This document shows positions 6,130 through 12,648 of a stretch of DNA of 14,046 nt, piece by piece. Source of the stretch: JBGOUV01 sp041477815 (GTDB lineage Bacteria > Acidobacteriota > Terriglobia > Bryobacterales > JACQDG01); the NCBI GenBank assembly GCA_041477815.1, contig JBGOUV010000168.1, positions 1 to 14,046 on the forward strand, written 5' to 3'. A program made the translations under genes and the position numbers. Under the pieces are notes generated by a model. It saw only the letters and a list, made by a program, of their open reading frames with translations. It was not told the origin of the DNA and made no database searches. Numbering within the stretch: the stretch's first letter is position 1; each line of letters begins with the position of its first letter.

Positions 6130-7217
6130 GGCGGGTGGCGGCCCTGGGAGCGGCGGCATGCATGCTGGCAGCGCCGAAGCTGTGGGTGTCGACAGGGCGG
6201 CTGTATCCAACCGTGCCGGCCTGGGGTTGGGAGTCGCTGCCGTATCCGTTTGACTATGTACTGTTCGGGCTGGCGTTGGCGGCGCTGGCGGGAATGGCGG
6301 CGTTCAGGAACCGGGTGTTTCCGGCGGCGTTCCTGGGCTTGGCGGCGGCGCTGGCGGCGTTGGACCAGTCCCGCCTGCAGCCGTGGCTGGTGCAGTACGC
6401 GGTGATGGCGGGCGCGGCCCTGGTGGGCGCTGAAGTGGCGGCGACGCGGATGTTTTTCGTGGGACTCTACGGGTTTGCCGGACTGCACAAGCTGAATGTG
6501 GGGTTCGCGGTGATGCTGTCGGAGATGCTCCGGCCGCTGGCCGAGCGCTGGAGCGCCCCGGGCTTGCTGACGGCGAAGGTGTTGGGCCCGGCGGCGGCGG
6601 TGGCGGCGTTGTGGGAGTGCGGGTGGGGAATCGGGCTGGCGTTTCAGCGGACGCGACGGGTGGCGGCGGGCTGCCTGATCGCCCAGCATGTCGTATTGCT
6701 ACTCTTGCTGGGACCTCTGGGATTGAACATCAACCGGTCGGTGTGGGCGTGGAATGTTACCAACATCGTCCTGCTAGCGGTGCTGTTTGGAAAGCCGGAG
6801 CAGTGGGACTGGAAAGGACTGTGGCGCAGTCATTGGTATACGCGGGCGGTCGCCGCGGGGGTAGCGGCGGCGGGCGTCCTGGCCCTGGCAGGGTGGATCG
6901 ATGCCTACTTGGGGTTTGGACTTTACTCCGGACACACCACCACTGGGGCGCTCTACGTGGACCCGAAGCGGGCGCCCGACCTGCCCGAGCCGGTCAGGAA
7001 GCTGGTGAAGGCCGACGGTGTGCTGGACATCAACCTGTGGTCGCTCGAAGAGCTGGGACTGCCGGTGTATCCGGAGACCCGTATCTACCTGGCGGTGGGG
7101 CGGCAGGTGGCGGTGTGGCTGCGGTACGGGGATGCGGTGCGGGTGATTGAGTTTTCGCGGCGGGACAGGTTCACCGGGCAGCGCCAGGCGCGCACGTTCG
7201 ATCCGCTCACCCAATGA
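6120..7217 (+). CDS. Multi-pass membrane protein, HTTM/DoxX-like
   Basis: This 365-aa integral membrane protein starts at ATG 6120, ten bases before the nagA stop, with GGGAGGA (6101-6107) as ribosome binding site. About seven hydrophobic segments lie between residues 5 and 265, at roughly 5-22, 45-62, 68-82, 88-118, 153-175, 185-200, 210-224 and 243-262. The motif DQSRLQPWLVQYAVM (82-96) followed by YGFAGLHKLNVGF (117-129) resembles HTTM-type proteins (membrane relatives of vitamin-K-dependent gamma-carboxylase). The C-terminal 100 residues are polar and may form an extracytoplasmic domain. Function is unknown. Its place between nagA and a secreted esterase suggests a role at the envelope. 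The family assignment is by motif resemblance only. Confidence 0.7.
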   Translation: MLLRRVAALGAAACMLAAPKLWVSTGRLYPTVPAWGWESLPYPFDYVLFGLALAALAGMAAFRNRVFPAAFLGLAAALAALDQSRLQPWLVQYAVMAGAALVGAEVAATRMFFVGLYGFAGLHKLNVGFAVMLSEMLRPLAERWSAPGLLTAKVLGPAAAVAALWECGWGIGLAFQRTRRVAAGCLIAQHVVLLLLLGPLGLNINRSVWAWNVTNIVLLAVLFGKPEQWDWKGLWRSHWYTRAVAAGVAAAGVLALAGWIDAYLGFGLYSGHTTTGALYVDPKRAPDLPEPVRKLVKADGVLDINLWSLEELGLPVYPETRIYLAVGRQVAVWLRYGDAVRVIEFSRRDRFTGQRQARTFDPLTQ

Positions 7218-7230
7218 CGGCCGACGGCGC

Positions 7231-7236
7231 TACAAT
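7231..7236 (+). promoter_or_regulatory. Possible internal leaderless promoter of the esterase
   Basis: TACAAT ends 7 bases before the esterase ATG at 7244, and no Shine-Dalgarno sequence lies between. This is the same spacing pattern as ilvE and the ornithine cyclodeaminase-like gene. No -35 or TGn extension is seen. It may give the esterase expression independent of the operon. Confidence 0.4.
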
Positions 7237-7243
7237 CGGGGCC

Positions 7244-8332
7244 ATGCGAACCTGGATTCTGACCTTGCTGGCGGGGACGGCGGCGTGGGCACAGCGGCCG
7301 GCCCGGGAAGTGGACACGCTGGTATCTCCGGAGGTGCAGCCGGACCGCCGGGTGACGTTCCGACTGCGGGCGCCGAAAGCGTCCGAAGTCACGCTGCGCG
7401 GCGATTGGATGCCGGGGTCGACGCGGGAGAAGCTGGCCAAAGACGAGAGCGGCGTGTGGAGCGTTACTCTGGGGCCGCTCGCGCCCGATGTGTATGCCTA
7501 CAACCTTTCGATCGACGGAGTGGCCGCTATCGACCCCAAGAATCCCGAGGTCATGCAGGGGTCGCGGACGGCGACCGAGAGCGTGCTGGAGGTGCGCGGG
7601 GAGTCGCCGCTGCTGCACCAGGTGCGGGACGTACCGCACGGGGCCGTCGAGTATCACTGGTACAACTCGAAGACCCTGGGAGTGACGCGCCGGTTTGCGG
7701 TGTACACGCCGCCGGGGTACGATGCCAGGGGACCGGCGCGGTATCCGGCGCTTTACCTGCTCCACGGATCGGGGGACAACGAAGGGACCTGGGTGTGGTT
7801 CGGACGGGCCAACCTGGTCCTGGACAACCTGCTGGCGGAGAAACGCCTCCGTCCCATGGTAGTGGTGATGCCGTTTGGGCACGCCTCGCCGGAACGGGGA
7901 CGCAACACGACACTGTTTGAGCAGGACCTGCTGGAGGACGTGATGCCGGCCGCGGAGTCGGCCTACCGGGTGGCGGCGGGTCCGAAGAACCGCGCCATTG
8001 CCGGTCTGTCCATGGGAGGCGGGCAGTCGGCGTGGGTGGGGTTGCGGCATCCGGAGCGGTTCGGGTCGATCGGGGTGTTCAGCGCCGGCGCGTCGAACCT
8101 GGAGGAGTTGGAGCCTCGCCTGGCCGCGGCCAAGGAGAAACTGGCGCTGTTCTGGATGGGCTGCGGAGACCAGGATTCCGGGCTGGCGTCGGCGGAGCGG
8201 CTGGCCGCGGCGCTGGAGAAGAGCGGCGTGAAGCACACCTTCGTGAAGACGCCGGGGGCGGCGCATACGTGGCTGCTGTGGAGGCGGTATCTGGCGGAGT
8301 TGGCGCCGTTGCTGTTCCGGGACCGGTCTTGA
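7244..8332 (+). CDS. Secreted esterase with N-terminal Ig-like (E-set) domain
   Basis: This 362-aa protein resembles enterochelin/feruloyl-esterase-type enzymes (putative esterase family, esterase D fold). MRTWILTLLAGTAAWAQ is a Sec signal peptide, probably cleaved after AWA. Residues about 30-105 form a carbohydrate-binding-like E-set domain (VTFRLRAPKASEVTLRGDW, then GVWSVTLGPL and VYAYNLSIDG), as in many polysaccharide esterases. The catalytic domain has LYLLHGSGDNEGTWVW, nucleophile S256 in AGLSMGGGQS, acid D309 or D311 (GCGDQDSG) and H341 (GAAHTWLLWRRYL). ATG 7244 was chosen because it opens the signal peptide and follows TACAAT. An in-frame ATG at 7214 overlaps the previous stop as ATGA and would add ten residues ahead of the signal. 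The substrate is probably an acyl or phenolic ester on a polysaccharide. Confidence 0.88.
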   Translation: MRTWILTLLAGTAAWAQRPAREVDTLVSPEVQPDRRVTFRLRAPKASEVTLRGDWMPGSTREKLAKDESGVWSVTLGPLAPDVYAYNLSIDGVAAIDPKNPEVMQGSRTATESVLEVRGESPLLHQVRDVPHGAVEYHWYNSKTLGVTRRFAVYTPPGYDARGPARYPALYLLHGSGDNEGTWVWFGRANLVLDNLLAEKRLRPMVVVMPFGHASPERGRNTTLFEQDLLEDVMPAAESAYRVAAGPKNRAIAGLSMGGGQSAWVGLRHPERFGSIGVFSAGASNLEELEPRLAAAKEKLALFWMGCGDQDSGLASAERLAAALEKSGVKHTFVKTPGAAHTWLLWRRYLAELAPLLFRDRS

Positions 8333-9208
8333 ATGCGCGTCTTCTTCCCGGCCGACCTCCAGCAGCTCCATCCGGTCGACGTGAATTTTGCCAACTGGGT
8401 CCAGTTGGCCGGTTTGCGCGTCGATCACGGACCGGAGTCCATCCATCTCTACCTGCGCTGGCGGTTGCTTCGTAAGACCTATTGTTTTTGGCGATGCTTC
8501 GTCCACATCGTCTCCGGCGACCGCCGCCTTTCCTCGCTCGACCACGACGTGCTGTCGGGCAAGCCCGGCGTGACCTCCTGGGAGCCCGGCGACGAAGGGT
8601 ACGAAAAGGTGGACCACTGGTGGGACCGGCGCCCGGAGAATCTGGCGCTGCATCTGGGCCTCTACGATCCGCAGCGCAATGTCCGCTGTCCCATCGTGGC
8701 TTCCACGCTGCCGGTCCGCGACGAGAGCAGCGCCGTCGTCATCGATCCGACACGCGAGCCGGCGATGGACTACGCGATTCGATTTCCGACGCCCCCGCTG
8801 GTCCCTTGCGGCATGGTTTTCCGGGGGGAAATGGAGCTGACAGCCTACTCGGCCGCGCGGCAGGACGAGCTGGTCTGGCTGCGGTTGAAATGGACCCTGC
8901 GCGGACGCACGCGCCGCCGGCTGCGGTTCTTCGGTCATGCCGTGGCGGAGCCGTCGGCGACCGCTACCACCCTCGGGCAGTTCGATCAGGCGATCGCGGT
9001 TGACCGTCGCGGTCCGGCCACTTGGGTCGAGCAGAACGTTATCGCGCGCTTGACTGCTCCGGAGGCTTGCTGGCTGCGCGCCGGCGTTTGCACCGAGCCT
9101 AATATCGTCCGCCTGCGGATACTGCGGGGTCCGCAGCCATATGACCCGCTACGGTCCTGCTTTTTCCGGCCCCTCGAGCCAGTGGCAGCAACGAGCCGCG
9201 ACCGTTAG
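8333..9208 (+). CDS. Protein with two tandem copies of a glycosyltransferase-associated beta domain
   Basis: This 291-aa soluble protein has no signal peptide or membrane segment. Residues about 19-140 (LYLRWRLL, CFVHIV, TSWEPGDEGYE, LHLGLYDP) resemble the beta-rich domain often found at the C-terminal end of GT39/GT83-type membrane glycosyltransferases. Residues about 163-265 look like a second copy: WLRLKWTLRGRT and RFFGHAV align with LYLRWRLLRKT and CFVHIV, and LRAGVCTEPN with LHLGLYDPQR. The ATG follows the esterase stop directly (TGAATG), implying coupled translation as the last gene of the nagA operon. Strand composition changes sharply at this gene: it is C-rich while the upstream operon is G-rich. 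The role is unknown; carbohydrate or partner binding is a guess. Confidence 0.75.
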   Translation: MRVFFPADLQQLHPVDVNFANWVQLAGLRVDHGPESIHLYLRWRLLRKTYCFWRCFVHIVSGDRRLSSLDHDVLSGKPGVTSWEPGDEGYEKVDHWWDRRPENLALHLGLYDPQRNVRCPIVASTLPVRDESSAVVIDPTREPAMDYAIRFPTPPLVPCGMVFRGEMELTAYSAARQDELVWLRLKWTLRGRTRRRLRFFGHAVAEPSATATTLGQFDQAIAVDRRGPATWVEQNVIARLTAPEACWLRAGVCTEPNIVRLRILRGPQPYDPLRSCFFRPLEPVAATSRDR

Positions 9209-9221
9209 GGAGCGGTTGCCG

Positions 9222-9980
9222 TCACCGGCCTTCTCTCCAGAACACGCCGTGCAGGAGCGCCTCGCCGGGGATAGTGAGACGCCGCCAGCCGCGGGCCAGG
9301 CGCCAAAAACGGCGGCTGGCGCGAAACTCCTCCCGGTCCATCTCCCGCCGCCGGCGGTTCGTCTTCGTCGCGCCGCTCACCCGAAAGGCGGACAGCGTCC
9401 GGGGCAGCAGCTCCAGCGGATAGCGCGCCGCCACCCGCAGCCACATCTCGTAATCCATGGCCAGGTCGTAGCTCTCGTCGAACCACCCGACCTCGTCAAG
9501 CACCTCCCGCCGCAGAAATACCGACGCCTGCGGCAGGCAGAACGTCTTGCCCCACTGCCAATACCGTAGCAGATCCTCGAACCGCTCCAGGCGCGCGTGG
9601 TAATGCCCGCACTTCCGGCCCTGCTCGTCGATCACGTCGCAGTCCCCCGCCACCAGCGCCGTGGTAGGGTCCGCCTCGAAGACCTCCGCCACCGCCCGCA
9701 GCGCCCCCTCGCGATAGAGATCGTCGGCGCACAGATACGCCACCACCGCGCCCGTGCTGAGTCGGAGGCCCTTGTTGATGGCCGCCGTTTGCCCCGCATC
9801 CGGCTCCGATACCCAGCGCAAATGCGGATACCGCTCCAGAATTGCCCGCGTCTGGTCGGTGGACCCCCCGTCCACCACGATGTGCTCGTAGTCGGGATGG
9901 TCCTGGGCCCGGACCGACCGGATGGTCTCCTCGATGTACTGCCCCTGGTTCAGCGACGGCGTGACGACCGAGATCAACAT
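9222..9980 (-). CDS. Family 2 glycosyltransferase
   Basis: This 252-aa GT-A fold transferase probably adds a sugar from a nucleotide donor to a surface glycan or lipid acceptor at the cytoplasmic face. MLISVVTPSLNQGQYIEETI is the classic GT2 N-terminus. VVDGGSTDQT (35-44) binds the nucleotide, CADDLY (D86, D87) is the metal-binding DxD equivalent, and QASVFLRREVL and LAMDYEMWLR complete the family pattern. Start ATG 9980 opens the first strand. The frame continues upstream to 10061, but only through a heptamer repeat region, so that extension is rejected. No ribosome binding site precedes the ATG; the bases before it are repeat units. It is convergent with the double-domain gene (13-base gap) and may serve the same surface polysaccharide as the GT39-type gene downstream. 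Confidence 0.9.
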   Translation of the reverse strand: MLISVVTPSLNQGQYIEETIRSVRAQDHPDYEHIVVDGGSTDQTRAILERYPHLRWVSEPDAGQTAAINKGLRLSTGAVVAYLCADDLYREGALRAVAEVFEADPTTALVAGDCDVIDEQGRKCGHYHARLERFEDLLRYWQWGKTFCLPQASVFLRREVLDEVGWFDESYDLAMDYEMWLRVAARYPLELLPRTLSAFRVSGATKTNRRRREMDREEFRASRRFWRLARGWRRLTIPGEALLHGVFWREGR

Positions 9981-9981
9981 G

Positions 9982-10126
9982 CCAGTGGTCAGTGGCCAGC
10001 ATAGGATCAGTGTCCAGTTGCCAGTGTCCAGTGGCCAGTATACACCGCCAGCCGCCGGCAACTGACGGCTGTCCTCCGGGTGTTTGCATGCTGGCCACTG
10101 GACACTGCTCTTCCGCTGGACACTGG
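9982..10126. repeat. Heptamer repeat cluster with inverted arms in a divergent promoter region
   Basis: Between the GT2 and ornithine cyclodeaminase-like genes, eight 7-bp units of form YCAGTGK (CCAGTGG, TCAGTGG, CCAGCAT, TCAGTGT, CCAGTTG, CCAGTGT, CCAGTGG, CCAGTAT) fill 9982-10041, broken only by AGGA at 10003-10006. About five units in reverse orientation (CCACTGG, ACACTGG and variants) lie at 10088-10126. The 20-base arms 10022-10041 and 10088-10107 are complementary at 19 positions. The one difference gives a G-U pair in RNA, and the loop is 46 bases. The right arm ends next to the promoter of the rightward operon. Both flanking transcripts, or a transcript across the region, would carry these units. 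Confidence 0.8.
10037..10042 (-). promoter_or_regulatory. Possible -10 box of the GT2 gene
   Basis: On the minus strand TATACT lies at the edge of the left inverted arm, 57 bases before the GT2 ATG. If used, the leader would consist almost entirely of heptamer units. No good -35 is present at 15-19 bases. A second hexamer, TATGCT (9998-10003, minus), lies closer to the start. Confidence 0.3.
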
Positions 10127-10135
10127 TGGTACGCT
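10127..10135 (+). promoter_or_regulatory. Extended -10 promoter of the ornithine cyclodeaminase-like operon, leaderless type
   Basis: TGG followed by TACGCT (10130-10135) is an extended -10 ending 9 bases before ATG 10145, the same distance as at ilvE. The bases between contain no Shine-Dalgarno sequence. No -35 is seen at the normal distance. A leaderless transcript is inferred. Confidence 0.5.
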
Positions 10136-10144
10136 GGTGTTTGT

Positions 10145-11374
10145 ATGCCGTCCTTCCAGGAGATTGTCGAAGCCAAGGGCCACCTGATCGATTCCCACGT
10201 CATGGAGGCGGTCTTCGACAAGGTCGTGGAGCACCAGGCCTCCTTCGAGGTCGAGGAGTTCCGCATCGGCCGCACCAACGCCGACCCCTCCTACATGCGC
10301 ATGCGGGTCAGCGCCGACAGCGCCGAGACGGTCGCCCGGCTGCTCGAAGACCTGCTGGGATTGGGCTGCTCGCCGGTTTCCAAGGAAGATGCCTTGCTGC
10401 GCGAGGTAGAGCGCGACTGCTGCGCTCCCGAGGATTTCTACTCGACCACCAACCACCGCACCCAGGTCCGGGTGGGGCGGCGCTGGCTGGACGTGGAACA
10501 TCAGCGCATGGACGCCCTCATCGTCATCGACAACGGACACGCCGCCTGCCGGAAATTGCGGGACGTCCGCCAAGGCGAGCGCGTGGTGTGCGGCCAGCAC
10601 GGCATCCGGGTGGTGCCGGAGTCGAAGGAGCGCGACCGGTTGTCGTTCGCCTTCATGAGCAACGGCATCTCGTCGGAGCGCCAGGTGGAAACCGCCGTCC
10701 GCCAGACCGCCAGCCTGGTCCGCCAGACCATCGAGCAAGGCCAGCGCGTGGTGGTGGTGGCCGGCCCGGTGGTGGTGCACACCGGCGGCGGGCCGGCCCT
10801 GGCCGAGCTGATCCGCGCCGGTTTCGTCCACGCCCTGCTCAGCGGCAACGCCCTGGGAGTTCACGACGCCGAGAGCGCGCTCCACGGCACGTCGCTGGGC
10901 GTCCGGCTCGCCGACGGGCGCCAGGAAGACCAGGGTCACCGCAATCACATGCGGGCCATCAACGCCATCTACCACGCGGGCGGCCTCCGCCAGGCGGTGG
11001 AATCCGGGCGGCTGGCGTCGGGCGTGCTATATCAGTGCGTCAAAAGCAACGTACCCTTCGTCCTGGCCGGCAGCCTGCGCGACGACGGGCCGCTGCCCGA
11101 TACCGTCACCGACATGAACGCCGCCCAGGACCTCTACCAGGAGCAGCTTCGCGGCGCGGGCGTGGTGCTATGTCTGGGGTCGATGCTTCACTCCATCGCG
11201 GTCGGCAACATGTGCCCCTCCTGGGTGAAGATCATCTGTGTCGACATCAATCCGGCCGTCGCCACCAAGGTCTCCGACCGCGGCACCGGCCAGGCTATCG
11301 GGGTCGTCACCGACGTCGGCCTTTTCCTCGACCTGCTGGCCCACTGCCTCAGTCCGGAGTGGAAAAAGGGATAA
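10145..11374 (+). CDS. Archaeal-type ornithine cyclodeaminase (TIGR00300, LOR/SDH domain)
   Basis: This 409-aa protein belongs to the TIGR00300 family. Members include the archaeal-type ornithine cyclodeaminase and the C-terminal half of cyanobacterial AgrE/ArgZ, which convert L-ornithine to L-proline and ammonia with NAD+. Residues 16-75 form the small N-terminal domain (HVMEAVFDKVVE, FEVEEFRIGRTNADPSYMRM). STTNHRTQVRV and MDALIVID follow. The Rossmann-like part contains FMSNGISSERQ, GPVVVHTGGGPAL and LLSGNALGVHDAESALHGTSLGV, which match the family closely. No arginine dihydrolase domain is fused. Start ATG 10145 fits the family and the -10 box. The frame is open further upstream only through repeats. 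The gene is 9 bases upstream of a Tat-exported hydrolase, an unexpected partner. Ornithine breakdown is the likely role; the reaction is not proven by sequence. Confidence 0.88.
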   Translation: MPSFQEIVEAKGHLIDSHVMEAVFDKVVEHQASFEVEEFRIGRTNADPSYMRMRVSADSAETVARLLEDLLGLGCSPVSKEDALLREVERDCCAPEDFYSTTNHRTQVRVGRRWLDVEHQRMDALIVIDNGHAACRKLRDVRQGERVVCGQHGIRVVPESKERDRLSFAFMSNGISSERQVETAVRQTASLVRQTIEQGQRVVVVAGPVVVHTGGGPALAELIRAGFVHALLSGNALGVHDAESALHGTSLGVRLADGRQEDQGHRNHMRAINAIYHAGGLRQAVESGRLASGVLYQCVKSNVPFVLAGSLRDDGPLPDTVTDMNAAQDLYQEQLRGAGVVLCLGSMLHSIAVGNMCPSWVKIICVDINPAVATKVSDRGTGQAIGVVTDVGLFLDLLAHCLSPEWKKG

Positions 11375-11383
11375 TAGGACGCT

Positions 11384-12556
11384 ATGAAGCGCTACTCTCG
11401 CCGTGACCTCGCCCGTCTCACCGCCGCCGCTGCTCTGCCGCGTCCCGCCTTCCCCAACCCCCAAGACCCAACACCCAACACCCGGTCCCCCTACGTCGGT
11501 CCCCTGACCGGCGTAGGGGGCCTCGACGGCCGCCGTTTCGATCCGGTGGCCTACACCCTCGACCTTTATGCCGCCGCGCCTCGCCGTCTGGCCTTCCAGG
11601 CCAAGACGCGCAAGCAGGCCGAGGCCTGGCAGCACAAACTCCGCCCCAAGATCGTCGAGCTGCTGGGTGGCTTCCCCGCCACGCCCGCGCCCCTGCGGCC
11701 GGCGGTGCTGGAGACGCGCGAATTCCCGGGGTACCGGCGCGAGAAGGTGGTCTTTGACAGCCGGCCCGGCGTGAGCGTCCTGGCCTATGTACTGATACCC
11801 AAGTCGGCCAAGTCTCCGGCGCCGGTCATGATCTGCGTGCCCGGCCACGGCCGGGGAGTCGACGACATTGTCGGCATCGACGACAAGGGCCAGGACCGCA
11901 CCGACAAGGCCGGTTACCAGCACGATTTCGCCCTCCAGGTGGCCGAGGCCGGCATGGCCGCCGTGGCCATCGAGCCCCTGGCCTTCGGCTGCCGGCGCAA
12001 CGCCCTCACCGCCAAGGGCGGCCTGGGCCGCTCCGCCTGCCAGCCTGCCGCCGGCGGCGCGCTGCTGGTAGGCCAGACCATGATCGCCTGGCGCGTCTAC
12101 GACGTCATGCGCACCATCGACTACATCGCCACGCGTCCGGACCTGAACGCCCAGCGCGTGGGCTGCATGGGAATTTCCGGCGGCGGCACCTGCACGACGT
12201 TCGCGGCCGCCGTGGAGCCGCGGATCCAGGTGGCGCTCATCTCCGGCTACCTCAACACCTTCCGCGATTCGGTCGGCAGCCTCTCCCACTGCATCGATAA
12301 CTATGTACCGGGCATCCTGAACTGGGCCGAGATGTACGACGTAGCCGGCCTCATTGCCCCGCGTCCGCTGTTCGTCGAGTCTGGTGAGAAGGACAACATC
12401 TTCCCCATCCAAGCCAGCCTCGAGAGTTTCCGGCGCGTGAAGGAAATCTACGAGGTGTTCGGCGCGGCGGATCGGGCGGAGCAGGAGGTCTTTCCCGACG
12501 AGCACTCCTTCTGGGGCAAGCGGGGCCTCCCGTTTCTGGCGCGCCACCTGACCTAG
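11384..12556 (+). CDS. Tat-exported acetyl-xylan-esterase-like alpha/beta hydrolase
   Basis: This 390-aa protein belongs to the large dienelactone-hydrolase/acetyl-xylan-esterase type group (Abhydrolase_7-like). MKRYSRRDLARLTAAAALPRPAF carries twin arginines and a short Ala-Leu stretch, so Tat export is likely. The catalytic domain shows VMICVPGHGRG, nucleophile S265 in MGISGGGTC, acid D337 in VESGEKDNIFP and H374 in PDEHSFWG. It probably removes acyl groups from plant or microbial polysaccharides in the periplasm. Residues 24-33, directly after the signal, are encoded by a CCCAASA heptamer array and are Pro/Asn/Thr-rich with no fold signature; they look like an inserted linker. Start ATG 11384 has AGGA four bases upstream and follows the previous stop by 9 bases, so the two genes form an operon. 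Confidence 0.88.
   Translation: MKRYSRRDLARLTAAAALPRPAFPNPQDPTPNTRSPYVGPLTGVGGLDGRRFDPVAYTLDLYAAAPRRLAFQAKTRKQAEAWQHKLRPKIVELLGGFPATPAPLRPAVLETREFPGYRREKVVFDSRPGVSVLAYVLIPKSAKSPAPVMICVPGHGRGVDDIVGIDDKGQDRTDKAGYQHDFALQVAEAGMAAVAIEPLAFGCRRNALTAKGGLGRSACQPAAGGALLVGQTMIAWRVYDVMRTIDYIATRPDLNAQRVGCMGISGGGTCTTFAAAVEPRIQVALISGYLNTFRDSVGSLSHCIDNYVPGILNWAEMYDVAGLIAPRPLFVESGEKDNIFPIQASLESFRRVKEIYEVFGAADRAEQEVFPDEHSFWGKRGLPFLARHLT
11453..11483. repeat. Heptamer tandem repeat CCCAASA inside a coding sequence
   Basis: Four consecutive 7-bp units (CCCAACC, CCCAAGA, CCCAACA, CCCAACA) plus CCC lie within the hydrolase gene. They encode the Pro-Asn-Thr-rich residues 24-33 between the Tat signal and the mature protein. 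The 31 bases are not a multiple of three, so either the array arose with a frame-restoring change or it replaced existing sequence. Confidence 0.75.
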
Positions 12557-12648
12557 GGTGGGCGCCCTCGCCCGTAACGCGGTCAGGGGGCAGGGCTATC
12601 GGACACTGCACCTACCGGACTTGGGAAGCCCGGGCCGGGGGGGCCGTC

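Noticed and set aside
8300..8360. Replication origin or dif site at the skew switch
   Set aside because: No DnaA-box cluster, AT-rich stretch or recognisable XerCD core is visible at 8300-8360. Only the skew change itself supports a special site.
7085..8938. 617-codon open frame on the minus strand
   Set aside because: It runs antisense through the membrane protein end, the esterase and the double-domain gene. Its translation is Arg/Pro/Gln/His-rich with no family motif, as expected for the shadow of GC-rich coding DNA.
9981..10061. Upstream extension of the GT2 frame
   Set aside because: The added residues are translated heptamer units. The GT2 fold begins at ATG 9980.
9982..10126. CRISPR array
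   Set aside because: Units are 7 bp, contiguous and lack spacers, and no cas genes are near.
9992..10144. Upstream extension of the ornithine cyclodeaminase-like frame
   Set aside because: It consists of translated repeat units and lies ahead of the promoter. The family N-terminus begins at ATG 10145.
11168..12547. 459-codon open frame on the minus strand
   Set aside because: Antisense to the hydrolase and the end of the ornithine cyclodeaminase-like gene, which have complete catalytic motifs. The antisense product is low-complexity Gly/Ala/Val/Asp.
12557..12648. Rho-independent terminator or further heptamer array between the last two genes
   Set aside because: There are G/C-rich inverted bits but no stem followed by a T run. 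A single GGACACTG resembles the 10-kb repeat but is only 8 bases and stands alone.
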